Below, piece after piece: positions 33,458 through 42,213 of a stretch of DNA of 64,000 bases (within the stretch, counting starts at the first letter, position 1; each line of letters opens with the position of its first letter). Made by a program: the position numbers and the translations under genes. Source of the DNA: Ruminococcus sp. (GTDB lineage Bacteria > Bacillota > Clostridia > Oscillospirales > Ruminococcaceae); the NCBI GenBank assembly GCA_016290875.1, contig JAEEVL010000020.1, positions 1-64,000 of the forward strand, in the 5' to 3' direction. The notes under the pieces were generated by a model, which did not search any database, was not told where the DNA came from, and worked only from the letters and a program-made list of their open reading frames with translations.

Positions 33458-33865
33458 TCAGCCTATGAGTATCTCAGACATCACCCAAAAGACAAAAAAC
33501 GCTCCGCCGATAATGAAAGACGCTATCGCTTTTGAAGGAACGGCTTCATCTGCCTCAGCGAGATAAAATATCTTCGGGAGCTGCGGATAAGCTCTTATTC
33601 TTATCTCATCACCCACTGAATAATTAAAGTGTTCAGCATACATAAAATCACTGTACTGAGCGATTATCTCGCGCCTGCCGTTGTCATATCTGACGGACGG
33701 GCGCACGACCTTGCGGAACATAACACCGCGCTTTACCATTTTTTCGTCAAAACCGATTATCGTCCCGATATAGATCTCAGCATTTTTCAGGCGGTCATTT
33801 CTTGCATAGAGAAAGGCAAAGCCTACTCCGACCGCTGCAAATGCGCATATAAGTATAAATATCAT
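33458..33865 (-). CDS. DUF3592-like membrane protein (a)
   Basis: 135 residues: N-terminal membrane segment (about 2-20), a beta-rich middle ('GVMFRKVVRPSVRYDNGRRE', 'YSVGDEIRIRAYPQLPKIFY') and a C-terminal membrane segment (about 112-132). The central pattern resembles DUF3592 proteins. Paralogous to the next gene; function unknown. Confidence 0.6.
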   Translation of the reverse strand: MIFILICAFAAVGVGFAFLYARNDRLKNAEIYIGTIIGFDEKMVKRGVMFRKVVRPSVRYDNGRREIIAQYSDFMYAEHFNYSVGDEIRIRAYPQLPKIFYLAEADEAVPSKAIASFIIGGAFFVFWVMSEILIG

Positions 33866-33873
33866 AGTTACTG

Positions 33874-34338
33874 TTATTGTCCTATTTTTATTATAAGCAT
33901 TATGAGAGCAACGGCTCCTCCGTAGAGCAGAAACCGGAAATAATCTCTCGTCAGCTCGTCCTCACGTCCCGAGAAGTAAAAGAACATCGGCTCATCGGGA
34001 TCATAACATACAAGGACTTCATCTCCGACGGAATACTTCGGCTTGCGCTCTTCAACAGTATAAACAGAGGTTATCTCTCTGCCGCCTGCGGTTGTGTACT
34101 GCACTATCGGGAAACTGCCCCTCACCTTCTGTGAGGTATGGTAGTCAACAATCTTGCCGTACACGGCAACGCTTCCTTTCAGGCTGCGGCGCTTTCTCCA
34201 GATATGGTAAGCGAACAGTACAGCCATAAGGGCGTATATCATAAGTATACCGTTGGGTATGTTTCTGTGACGCATGGATACTCCGAGTATTATCATGGAG
34301 ACCACCGCCCATATCATATCAATCTTTTCAACTTTCAT
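33874..34338 (-). CDS. DUF3592-like membrane protein (b)
   Basis: 154 residues with two N-terminal membrane segments, a DUF3592-like domain ('GSFPIVQYTTAGGREITSVY', 'YSVGDEVLVCYDPDEPMFFY') and a C-terminal segment. It follows the expansin gene by 3 bases and precedes paralogue (a) by 8 bases, so all three are probably co-transcribed. Confidence 0.6.
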   Translation of the reverse strand: MKVEKIDMIWAVVSMIILGVSMRHRNIPNGILMIYALMAVLFAYHIWRKRRSLKGSVAVYGKIVDYHTSQKVRGSFPIVQYTTAGGREITSVYTVEERKPKYSVGDEVLVCYDPDEPMFFYFSGREDELTRDYFRFLLYGGAVALIMLIIKIGQ

Positions 34339-34341
34339 ATC

Positions 34342-35199
34342 TTACTCCGGGAACTGTGCATGGCCTCTGATTATCTCCGTATCATCATAGGACAAAGGTA
34401 TGTCCCTGTCGATGACCTGCTGACCGTATATATCCGTTATGCGGAAAGTAAACGGTCCCGGTCCCATACCGGCAGCTTCAAAATAATTGTATCTCCGCCG
34501 CTTTATCTCGGTCCAGCCGCCATCTTCATTGAGATACTCGAGCTTCGTGATAGGATAGCGGTGGTTTCGCACCTGCACGCCCATCCAGAAGTCCGAAGTT
34601 CCCTCCTTGTACTTATAGTACACCGGAAGGTGATCTGCCGTATCCAGCGGGATTATCTTCCAGCTGACGGGAACTCTGCCCTTCTCAGCTGGAGCAATCA
34701 GTGGAAAAGCATCAGTATAGAGGTCGAGGTCGCCTTTCTTGCCCTCAGGAAGAAGGTCTGTCACCAGCATATTTATCGTGCCAAGCTCGCCTGTGACTTC
34801 TATGTAAGCACCTGCAAGCTGTCCCTCGTTGTAGTCAGCGAGATTCATCGCAACTATCCAGTAGTTCATCGGCACCGGATCAAGCATTGCACAGCCGCCG
34901 ACATATCCGCCGCCGTAAAATGTACCCTCACCGGTATGTACTGTTCCCTTGGGCTCAAGGATAAGTTCCTCATCGACCGTATAGTCTCCGTCGAACTTTC
35001 CCCTGCCGAGTATATGGTCGGTAAGAGCTTTCAGTTCCTCGGTCGGAACACCCTTTCTCCGGGCAGCTATAACATCGAAACAGTTTATCTTTCCGTCCGG
35101 TACATAGTCCATAGGAGCGGCTGCATTCGCAGACGGAGTCAGCAGCATAGTGACCGCAGCTGCACAGGCGGTAATCGCAGTAATTATCCTACGATCCAT
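34342..35199 (-). CDS. Secreted expansin with N-terminal dockerin-like segment
   Basis: 285 residues. Signal peptide ends near 'SANAA' (residue 27). Residues about 32-70 look like a dockerin: one good calcium-binding repeat 'PDGKINCFDVIAARRK' and a degenerate second 'KALTDHILGRGKF'. The rest matches bacterial expansin (EXLX1/YoaJ): 'YGGGYVGGCAMLDPVP', 'GAYIEVTGELGTINMLVTDL', 'FWMGVQVRNHRYP', and the C-terminal 'HAQFPE'. By memory alignment the Asp71 and Asp82 equivalents are present, Tyr73 is Leu and one of the two D2 tryptophans is Phe. Expansins loosen plant cell walls without hydrolysis; the dockerin suggests attachment to a cellulosome. Confidence 0.85.
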   Translation of the reverse strand: MDRRIITAITACAAAVTMLLTPSANAAAPMDYVPDGKINCFDVIAARRKGVPTEELKALTDHILGRGKFDGDYTVDEELILEPKGTVHTGEGTFYGGGYVGGCAMLDPVPMNYWIVAMNLADYNEGQLAGAYIEVTGELGTINMLVTDLLPEGKKGDLDLYTDAFPLIAPAEKGRVPVSWKIIPLDTADHLPVYYKYKEGTSDFWMGVQVRNHRYPITKLEYLNEDGGWTEIKRRRYNYFEAAGMGPGPFTFRITDIYGQQVIDRDIPLSYDDTEIIRGHAQFPE

Positions 35200-35270
35200 A
35201 ACATCACCTTTTCAGGATAGTCGTTCTGCCGGCAAAAAGACTTCACCGGCAGAACGAGAATATTTTTGTA

Positions 35271-36308
35271 TCAGCAGATGATAACGCCTTCCTCAGACTC
35301 AACGAGTTCGCCGAGAACATATGCGTCCTCGCCGGCAGCCTTGATAGCTGCAACAGCCTTGTCAGCGTCATTCTTGTCAACAGAAACGATCATGCCAACA
35401 CCCATATTGAATGTGTTGAACATATCTCTCTCAGGAATATCACCTGTTCTCTGGATAAGATCGAATATAGGCAGTACCTGTACCGCATTGCGCTCGATCT
35501 TAGCTGCGAGGTTCTTGGGAAGAGAACGAGGAATGTTCTCATAGAAGCCGCCGCCTGTGATGTGAGAGATGGATTTTACCTTAACTGCATCAAGAAGGCT
35601 CATAACAGCCTTTACATAGATGCGTGTAGGTGTGAGGAGAGTTTCTCCGAGAGTTGCTCCGAGGTCGTCGAAGTGCATTGCGAGCTTGCTCTCGTTCACG
35701 TCGAATACTCTTCTTACGAGTGAGAAACCGTTTGAGTGTACACCGCTTGACTTGATAGCGATAAGAACGTCTCCTGCCTTCTGAGTATCGGGCTGGAGGA
35801 TCTTGTCCTTGTCAACTACACCAACGGAGAAGCCTGCGAGGTCGTATTCGTCCTCGGGCATAAGACCGGGGTGCTCGGCAGTTTCGCCGCCGATGAGTGC
35901 GCACTCAGCCTGAACGCAGCCTTCTGCTACACCGGAAACTATCTCCGCGATCTTTTCGGGGATGTTCTTTCCGCAGGCAATATAATCAAGGAAGAACTGT
36001 GGCTTTGCACCGCAGCAGATGATATCGTTCACGCACATAGCAACACAGTCGATACCAACTGTATCATGCTTGTCGAGAATAAAAGCGATCTTAATCTTTG
36101 TACCTACGCCGTCTGTTCCGGAAACGAGAACAGGCTTTGAGATACCGGTCATATCGAGCTCAAAGAGTCCGCCGAAGCCGCCGATGCCGGAAAGCGCACC
36201 GGGGATCATTGTACGTGCGATGTGCTTCTTCATAAGCTCAACAGACTTATAGCCGGCAGTAACGTCAACGCCTGCCTTCTTGTAGCTTTCGGAAAAACTG
36301 TTGTTCAT
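35271..36308 (-). CDS. purM: Phosphoribosylformylglycinamidine cyclo-ligase
   Basis: 345 residues. AIR synthetase, fifth purine step. '[19 protein letters not shown]', '[15 protein letters not shown]', '[24 protein letters not shown]' and '[19 protein letters not shown]' are typical. 71 bases separate it from the expansin gene downstream. Confidence 0.96.
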   Translation of the reverse strand: MNNSFSESYKKAGVDVTAGYKSVELMKKHIARTMIPGALSGIGGFGGLFELDMTGISKPVLVSGTDGVGTKIKIAFILDKHDTVGIDCVAMCVNDIICCGAKPQFFLDYIACGKNIPEKIAEIVSGVAEGCVQAECALIGGETAEHPGLMPEDEYDLAGFSVGVVDKDKILQPDTQKAGDVLIAIKSSGVHSNGFSLVRRVFDVNESKLAMHFDDLGATLGETLLTPTRIYVKAVMSLLDAVKVKSISHITGGGFYENIPRSLPKNLAAKIERNAVQVLPIFDLIQRTGDIPERDMFNTFNMGVGMIVSVDKNDADKAVAAIKAAGEDAYVLGELVESEEGVIIC

Positions 36309-36330
36309 ATTTTAATCCTCCGTTATTTTT

Positions 36331-36390
36331 TAGCCATTAGTTATTAGCCTTTAGCTGTTAGCTAATAGCTAACGGCTAACGGCTGACAGC
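36331..36390 (-). repeat. TTAGC-rich hairpin between purF and purM
   Basis: Repeated TTAGC/GCTAA words. 36351-36363 pairs with 36367-36379 over 13 bases with one G-T pair and a 3-base loop. It may act as an intercistronic stem that tunes purM relative to purF, or be an interspersed repeat. Confidence 0.5.
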
Positions 36391-36393
36391 TTT

Positions 36394-37818
36394 TTATTCG
36401 TTACCGCTCCAGCAGTAGGTGCAGAGCTTGCATTCGGGAAGTCCCACAGCCTGTACCTTTCCGGGGAGTGACTGGAATTCCAGTGAGGTGAGCTTTAATC
36501 TGCGGCAGATCTCGTCGCGCATACGCTTTCCTCTCTCTGTATTTGTATCGCTGTACTCTGCGAGGTACTTAACGCCCTCAGCACCCTCGAATTCGTCGAT
36601 TATCTGTCTTGCGATAAGCTCGAGCTCGGAGTGGCTCCTTGAGAAGTTGAGATACTTGCATCCGTACATGATAGGCGGACAGGCAGAACGCATATGAACT
36701 TCCTTAGCGCCGTTCTCATAGAGGAATTCAACTGTCTCTCTCATCTGTGTTCCGCGGACGATACTGTCGTCAACGAAGAGGAGACGCTTGCCCTCGATAA
36801 GCTCGTGAACGGGTATGAGCTTCATCTTAGCGACCTGATTTCTCATGGTCTGATTTGTAGGCATAAAGCTTCTCGGCCATGTGGGAGTGTACTTGATGAA
36901 AGGTCTTGCGAAAGGTATTCCGCTGCGGTTAGCGTAACCGATAGCATGAGGAGTACCTGAATCCGGTACGCCGCATACATAGTCAACATCGGGGAGCTTT
37001 CCTGCCTTGATGTCGTTCTCAGCCATAATCTCGCCATTGCGCGTACGCATAACTTCAACGTTCACGCCCTCGTATACAGCGTTAGGATAGCCGTAGTATG
37101 TCCACATGAAGGTGCATATCTTCATCTTGGAAGGATCACCCTCACTGATAGTCTCACAGCCGTCGGCAGTAAGCTTTACTATCTCGCCTGCCTCGAGTTC
37201 CTTGTAAGTGTCGTAACCGAGTTTCTGGAATGCGAAAGACTCAGTTGAGAGACAGAAACCGTCGCTGCGCTTGCCTATGATGATAGGCAGTCTGCCGAAT
37301 TCGTCTCTTGCAGCGATGATGCTGTCATTTGTAAGTATGATAAGGGACATTGTTCCCTCGATCTTGCTCTGAGCGTAACGGATACCCTCAACAAAGCTGT
37401 CTCGCTGTGCGATGAGAGCTCCAATGAGGTCACCGGAGTTTATCTTACCGCTGCTCATAGTTTCAAAGTTAGCGCAGCCCTTTTCAAGGAGCTCATTAAC
37501 GAGAGCCTCTGCGTTTCGGATGATGCCTACTGAACATACAGCATAGAGTCCCAGCTTTGAACGAACAAGGATAGGCTGGGGATCTGTATCGCTGATACAG
37601 CCGATACAGAGCTTGCCGCGCATATTCACAACGTCATTTTCAAATTTAGTCCTGAAAGGAGAATTCTCAATACTATGGATATTTCTCTGGAAGCCGTTCT
37701 CCTCAGACCACGATGTCATACCGCCTCGTCTTGTACCGAGGTGTGAGTGATAGTCTGTACCGAAAAATACGTCAGTTACGCAGTCGTTTTTAGAAGCTGC
37801 ACCGAAAAATCCGCCCAT
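36394..37818 (-). CDS. purF: Amidophosphoribosyltransferase lacking the N-terminal catalytic Cys
   Basis: 474 residues. First purine step: PRPP to phosphoribosylamine. The protein begins MGGFFGAASKNDCV; usual PurF proteins mature to a Cys at position 1 that splits glutamine, and here that position is Gly. The start is firm: GGAG lies at proper spacing and inside the end of purC. The glutaminase-like domain is otherwise recognisable ('YHSHLGTRRGGM') and the PRPP site 'RLLFVDDSIVRGTQ' is intact. The C-terminus carries a cysteine cluster 'CKLCTYC'. I infer an ammonia-using PurF, fitting ruminal anaerobes that live on ammonia. A second, normal PurF may exist elsewhere. Confidence 0.88.
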   Translation of the reverse strand: MGGFFGAASKNDCVTDVFFGTDYHSHLGTRRGGMTSWSEENGFQRNIHSIENSPFRTKFENDVVNMRGKLCIGCISDTDPQPILVRSKLGLYAVCSVGIIRNAEALVNELLEKGCANFETMSSGKINSGDLIGALIAQRDSFVEGIRYAQSKIEGTMSLIILTNDSIIAARDEFGRLPIIIGKRSDGFCLSTESFAFQKLGYDTYKELEAGEIVKLTADGCETISEGDPSKMKICTFMWTYYGYPNAVYEGVNVEVMRTRNGEIMAENDIKAGKLPDVDYVCGVPDSGTPHAIGYANRSGIPFARPFIKYTPTWPRSFMPTNQTMRNQVAKMKLIPVHELIEGKRLLFVDDSIVRGTQMRETVEFLYENGAKEVHMRSACPPIMYGCKYLNFSRSHSELELIARQIIDEFEGAEGVKYLAEYSDTNTERGKRMRDEICRRLKLTSLEFQSLPGKVQAVGLPECKLCTYCWSGNE

Positions 37819-37821
37819 TGC

Positions 37822-38541
37822 TTATTCTCCCATAAGTCTCTTCATGATTTCCTGATATGCTTCTTCTACGCCGCCCATGTCTCTGCGGAAACGGTCCTTG
37901 TCGAGCTTTTCGTGAGTTGTAGAATCCCAGAAACGGCAAGTATCAGGAGAGATCTCGTCAGCGAGGATGATAGTACCGTCAGAAGTCTTACCAAACTCGA
38001 TCTTGAAGTCGATGAGGTCGATGTTGAGACCCTTGAAGAACTTAACCATGAACTCGTTTACCTTGAATGCATACTTAGCGATAGTATCGATATCCTCCTG
38101 AGTTGCGATACCGAGTGCGAGTGCATAGTAATCGTTGATGAATGGATCGCCGAGATCATCGTTCTTATAGCTGAATTCGAGGATAGGACAAAGAAGCTTC
38201 TTGCCTTCTTCTACGCCCATTCTCTTAGAAAAGCTGCCTGCTGCAACGTTTCTGATGATTACCTCAAGGGGAACGATGGAAACCTTTTTAACGATAGTCT
38301 CACGATCGCTGATTTCCTCTACGAGATGTGTAGGAACGCCTTCCTTCTCGAGCATCTTGAACATAAAGTTTGTCATCTTGTTGTTGATAACGCCCTTGCC
38401 TGAGATAGTGCCCTTCTTTTCGCCGTTGAAAGCTGTTGCATCGTCCTTGTAATCTACGATAACGAGATCGGGATCATTTGTTGCGAAAACCTTCTTAGCC
38501 TTGCCCTCATAGAGCTGTTCCTTCTTTTCAATGTTTGCCAT
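37822..38541 (-). CDS. purC: SAICAR synthetase
   Basis: 239 residues. Joins aspartate to CAIR. '[20 protein letters not shown]', '[20 protein letters not shown]', 'VEVIIRN'-type region '[14 protein letters not shown]', and '[14 protein letters not shown]' are typical. Ends 3 bases before purF. Confidence 0.96.
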   Translation of the reverse strand: MANIEKKEQLYEGKAKKVFATNDPDLVIVDYKDDATAFNGEKKGTISGKGVINNKMTNFMFKMLEKEGVPTHLVEEISDRETIVKKVSIVPLEVIIRNVAAGSFSKRMGVEEGKKLLCPILEFSYKNDDLGDPFINDYYALALGIATQEDIDTIAKYAFKVNEFMVKFFKGLNIDLIDFKIEFGKTSDGTIILADEISPDTCRFWDSTTHEKLDKDRFRRDMGGVEEAYQEIMKRLMGE

Positions 38542-38616
38542 TTTGAAATTCCTCCTTGAGAATTATGTAAATGATTATATGTGCAATTCCGCTTCATTAC
38601 GGAAATTGTAAGCTGT

Positions 38617-39264
38617 TTATCCAAGCAGCATATCAGCTGCTTTCTGCGGTGTATCCGCGATATAGTCTGCACCTGCCTGCACAAGCTCCTCTTCCTGGCC
38701 GTAACCCCAGAGCACGCCGAGACATTTTATGCCTGCTTGGTGAGCACCGATAATATCGTTATCTCTGTCACCGGCCATAAGCACCTTGCTTTTCTCGAGA
38801 CTGCCGATATTTTCGATCACATATTCTATCACCTCAGTTTTTGAGGTGCGGCTGCCGTCTGTGCTGGCACCGCCGATAAAGTCAAAATACTGTGCCAGTT
38901 CAAACTTTTCAAGTATCCTGACAGCAAACACCTGAGCCTTGCAGGTAGCGACACCGAGTTTAAAGCCTGCATCCCTGAGCCGTCTGAGCATTTCAGGTAC
39001 TCCGTCGTAAACACGGTTTTCAAAAAGCCCTTCCCTGCCGTAGCGCTCACGGTAAGTCTTTACTGCTGTTTCTGCCTGTGACTCATCCATACCAAAATAT
39101 TTCATAAAAGAAACATCAAGCGGCGGTCCAAGCAGGCAGTCCGGATCATCCGGCATAGTAACACCCATTACGCTTGCGGTATGCTGAAAGCAGTTCATTA
39201 TGCCCGGCTTTGAATCGGTAAGTGTACCGTCAAGATCGAATAAAACGTATTTGAATTTATCCAT
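38617..39264 (-). CDS. HAD-family phosphatase, phosphoglycolate-phosphatase-like
   Basis: 215 residues from the ATG at 39264, which overlaps the purE stop (TGATG). HAD motifs: 'FDLDGTLTDS' (I), a Thr in 'VATCKAQ' (II), a lysine region near 'SRTSKTEVI' (III) and 'MAGDRDNDIIGA' (IV). Subfamily IA with a helical cap. Members hydrolyse phosphoglycolate, pyrophosphate or nucleotides; here the tight coupling to purE suggests a housekeeping role near nucleotide metabolism, but the substrate is unknown. Confidence 0.85.
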   Translation of the reverse strand: MDKFKYVLFDLDGTLTDSKPGIMNCFQHTASVMGVTMPDDPDCLLGPPLDVSFMKYFGMDESQAETAVKTYRERYGREGLFENRVYDGVPEMLRRLRDAGFKLGVATCKAQVFAVRILEKFELAQYFDFIGGASTDGSRTSKTEVIEYVIENIGSLEKSKVLMAGDRDNDIIGAHQAGIKCLGVLWGYGQEEELVQAGADYIADTPQKAADMLLG

Positions 39265-39764
39265 CAAAGTGCAGCGATCTGCTCCTGAAGAGCCTTGTCC
39301 TTGGCGATAACGCCGTCAGCCATAGCCTTCTTCTCAGCAGCAAGCTTTGCAGCGAGTTCATCGTCAGCGATAGCGAGCATCTGTACAGCAAGTACAGCCG
39401 CATTCTTAGCGCCGTCGATACCTACTGTTGCGACCGGTACTCCGGGAGGCATCATAACTGTTGCGAGGAGAGCGTCAACGCCCTCAAGAGCCTTGGATTT
39501 CATCGGGATACCGATTACCGGCAGAGTTGTGTGACCTGCAACAACACCTGCAAGGTGAGCTGCCATGCCGGCTGCGCAGATGATAGCACCAAAGCCGTTA
39601 GCCTTAGCGTTTGAAGCGAACTCTGCTGCTTCAGCAGGAGTTCTGTGAGCGCTCATAACTCTGCACTCAAACTCAACGCCGTACTTCTTGAGCTCTGTAA
39701 GAGCTGATTTAACAACCGGGAAGTCACTGTCGCTTCCCATGATAACTGCAACTTTCTTAGCCAT
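39264..39764 (-). CDS. purE: N5-carboxyaminoimidazole ribonucleotide mutase
   Basis: 166 residues. Class I PurE: 'VAVIMGSDSDFPVVKSALTE', 'SAHRTPAEAAEFA', 'CAAGMAAHLAGVVAGHTTLP' and 'GIPMKSKALEGVDALLA' are intact. Together with a PurK elsewhere it forms CAIR. First purine gene of the cluster; GGAG is found upstream. Confidence 0.95.
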   Translation of the reverse strand: MAKKVAVIMGSDSDFPVVKSALTELKKYGVEFECRVMSAHRTPAEAAEFASNAKANGFGAIICAAGMAAHLAGVVAGHTTLPVIGIPMKSKALEGVDALLATVMMPPGVPVATVGIDGAKNAAVLAVQMLAIADDELAAKLAAEKKAMADGVIAKDKALQEQIAAL

Positions 39765-39819
39765 TTTCTATTCTCCTGTCAAAAATATATTTGATGTTCT
39801 TATGGACGTTATACCTATC

Positions 39820-40962
39820 TCATTCATATAAGCCGGGTTCCGGCACTTGTTCCTGATAGTATTCCTGATACTGTTCAGGCTGCTGAGCGTTCTCCTGCTG
39901 GGTTTCTTCTGTTGTTTCCTCAGGTTCCGTAGGAGATGGATACTCGGGCGCCTTAGAAGAAAAACTTCCGGATACTGCCACAAGATCATTTTCCGAAGTG
40001 CCGCTGAATTCAACAGCAGCCTTGTAATTTTCGCTTAATTTTGCCGGCTGATCGCTTCCTTCGACCGTATAGGTTATCTCGGTATCAGCCGCGATGGATA
40101 TAGTATACTGCTGAGAACCGTCCTCTGCATTTCCCTTGTAGAGGTAAACGCCGCTCACACCTGCAAGCTTCTTTCCGATTATCTTGCTGTCATCGGGGAA
40201 GAGCTTTGTGAAAACAGGTCTGCCGCCTGTACGTATATCCTGTATGTAGCTGCCGTCGCCTGTATATGCGAACGCAAGATAGCGTCCTGCGGCTGACGAC
40301 ATATATTCGAGCATTGCCGGATCAAGGTCTTCAAGAAGTGACTTGCTTCTGACTGTGAAGCTGTATCCGCAGCCAAGCGCCTCACCGTTTATAACGGCAT
40401 TTGTGAACACAAGACCTTCTTCACCAGCTGTATAGGTGTAAGTGCCGACGCTGCTCTTCAGTACGATCGTTTCGCCTGTTATGCTGCAGCCTGTCCACAC
40501 TTTTCTGAACATCGGAACAAATTCCGCGTCATATACCACAACGGATTCATCCGCTGATGATTCTGCTATGTAAAGAGTCTGTTTTCCGGCAGAACGTGAC
40601 GTTATGCTGCGGTAGATGAACGGTACCACGATATTTCCTTCGTAGTCCACACAGCCTTTCAGAACATTTCCGCCGACACGCTTTGAAGCGATGCATCTTC
40701 CCGTTCCAGCGAAGCTGAGCTCGAGCCATTCGGGCTGTACTATCACTCTGTCGCTGTCGTCAAGAACACCATAAAGTCCGTTTCCGTCCTCAAAAATACG
40801 GTTGCCCGACTGATCCGATTCAAGCTTGCGCTCGATGTCTGTCTGGACTTTTCCGTGCGTAGTGCTCTTGCTGGTATTTGAGTAAAAGCGCGTTATAGCT
40901 ATCGCCAGCAGGATAACGACGATAAACAGTACAGACGCGACCAGTCGTATATGCTTGTTCAA
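39820..40962 (-). CDS. WG-repeat-like anchored protein
   Basis: 380 residues. One N-terminal membrane segment (about 7-25) without a lipobox, so probably anchored with the body outside. 'GLYGVLDDSDRVIVQPEW' and 'KGCVDYEGNIVVPFIYRSI' resemble WG (KWG) beta repeats. The C-terminal 50 residues are rich in Pro, Glu and Gln. Co-directional with the glycosyltransferase upstream (18 bases) and purE downstream. Confidence 0.65.
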   Translation of the reverse strand: MNKHIRLVASVLFIVVILLAIAITRFYSNTSKSTTHGKVQTDIERKLESDQSGNRIFEDGNGLYGVLDDSDRVIVQPEWLELSFAGTGRCIASKRVGGNVLKGCVDYEGNIVVPFIYRSITSRSAGKQTLYIAESSADESVVVYDAEFVPMFRKVWTGCSITGETIVLKSSVGTYTYTAGEEGLVFTNAVINGEALGCGYSFTVRSKSLLEDLDPAMLEYMSSAAGRYLAFAYTGDGSYIQDIRTGGRPVFTKLFPDDSKIIGKKLAGVSGVYLYKGNAEDGSQQYTISIAADTEITYTVEGSDQPAKLSENYKAAVEFSGTSENDLVAVSGSFSSKAPEYPSPTEPEETTEETQQENAQQPEQYQEYYQEQVPEPGLYE

Positions 40963-40980
40963 AGCAGCCGCACCTCCGGT

Positions 40981-41973
40981 TTACTTGTTGTCTGAGGATG
41001 CGCCGCTGCGCTCCTTCTGCTTCTCGCGGTAGCTCTCAGCAGTCTCCTTTGAAATATATATCGGACGGTTCTTTGTTTCAAGATAGGTCTTTGAAAGATA
41101 CTGTCCGAGGATACCTGTGCAGAAGAGCTGAAGTCCGCTCAGCAGGAAGATAACGCATATCGTTGTCGGATAGCCGGCAACGTCCTCGCCGAATGCGATG
41201 GTCTTGATGACCGTGATTATCATAAGAATGAAAGCTATGATACAGCTGAATACGCCGAGCAGTGATGAAATTGCCAGCGGAGCTGTCGAGAACGCCATGA
41301 TACCTTCAAGAGAATACTTGAAGAGTCCCCAGAACGACCATGATGAAGTTCCGGCAGGTCTTTCAACGTTTTCATACTCGATGTATCTGGTGTTGAATCC
41401 AACCCAGCTGAATATTCCCTTGGAGAAACGGTTATACTCTGACATATCGAGTATAGCGTCCACCATCTGTCTGCTCATGAAGCGGAAATCCTGTGCGCCG
41501 TCAACGATCTCTGTCTGTGAGATCTTGTTCATGATCTTGTAGAACTTCCTTGCGAACCATGAGCGTATCTTTGATTCGCCCTTACGGCTCACGCGGCGTG
41601 TTGTAGCGCAGTCGTACTCGCCGTCTCTGACGTAGCTGTACATTTCAGGCAGAAATGCCGGCGGGTGCTGGAGATCAGCATCCATTACAACGACATAGTC
41701 GCCCTTAGCGTTTTCGAGTCCGGCATACATACCGGATTCCTTGCCGAAATTTCTTGAAAAAGATATATATCTCACTCTCTCGTCCTTGAGTGCGAGCGAG
41801 CGGAGTATCTCAAGTGTTGTGTCCTTTGAGCCGTCGTTAATGAAAAGGTACTCGAAGGTCAGCTCAGGGTAATCTTTTGTCATCTGATCTGTGACCTTGG
41901 TGATCTCCTCATAGAACATCGGGAGCACCTCTTGTTCGTTGTAACACGGCACAACAACTGAAACGAGTTTCAC
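40981..41973 (-). CDS. Family 2 glycosyltransferase (GtrB/DPM1-like)
   Basis: 330 residues. GT2 domain (about 1-220): 'VVPCYNEQEVLPMF', 'YLFINDGSKDTTLEIL', 'YISFSRNFGKESGMYAGL' and the metal motif 'VVMDADLQHPP'. Two C-terminal membrane segments (about 230-300). Such enzymes load a sugar onto polyprenyl phosphate for wall or teichoic-acid decoration. Sugar not known. Confidence 0.88.
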   Translation of the reverse strand: MKLVSVVVPCYNEQEVLPMFYEEITKVTDQMTKDYPELTFEYLFINDGSKDTTLEILRSLALKDERVRYISFSRNFGKESGMYAGLENAKGDYVVVMDADLQHPPAFLPEMYSYVRDGEYDCATTRRVSRKGESKIRSWFARKFYKIMNKISQTEIVDGAQDFRFMSRQMVDAILDMSEYNRFSKGIFSWVGFNTRYIEYENVERPAGTSSWSFWGLFKYSLEGIMAFSTAPLAISSLLGVFSCIIAFILMIITVIKTIAFGEDVAGYPTTICVIFLLSGLQLFCTGILGQYLSKTYLETKNRPIYISKETAESYREKQKERSGASSDNK

Positions 41974-42048
41974 ATTATTCCTCCTGTCGGATGATAGTTA
42001 GCAGATGCGAACAAAGAGCAGTCCGTAACATCTGCAAATACACTATTA

Positions 42049-42077
42049 ATAATACTACAAAACGCGTGATAATGCAA
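42049..42077 (-). promoter_or_regulatory. Promoter upstream of the glycosyltransferase
   Basis: Minus strand: TTGCAT (42072-42077), 17 bases, TATTAT (42049-42054). It may drive the glycosyltransferase, WG protein and possibly the purine cluster. Confidence 0.6.
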
Positions 42078-42146
42078 GCATTTTTTCCATTTTTTATTAT
42101 TTTACTGAACCGTCTGCATATGCTGAGGAAAATTTTTGTAAAGCTC

Positions 42147-42175
42147 TTGCAGTCCGCCCGGATATGTGATATAAT
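42147..42175 (+). promoter_or_regulatory. Promoter of prfB
   Basis: TTGCAG (42147-42152), 17 bases, TATAAT (42170-42175). Confidence 0.7.
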
Positions 42176-42213
42176 GTATTTGTATGTATACATTCACGAA
42201 AGGAACTGAAAGT

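Noticed and set aside
34138..35220. 360-residue open frame on the plus strand
   Set aside because: Antisense to the expansin and DUF3592-like genes; no ribosome site or recognisable motif.
37819..39263. Purine or PRPP riboswitch before pur genes
   Set aside because: Gaps between purE, purC and purF are short and show no recognisable aptamer core by eye.
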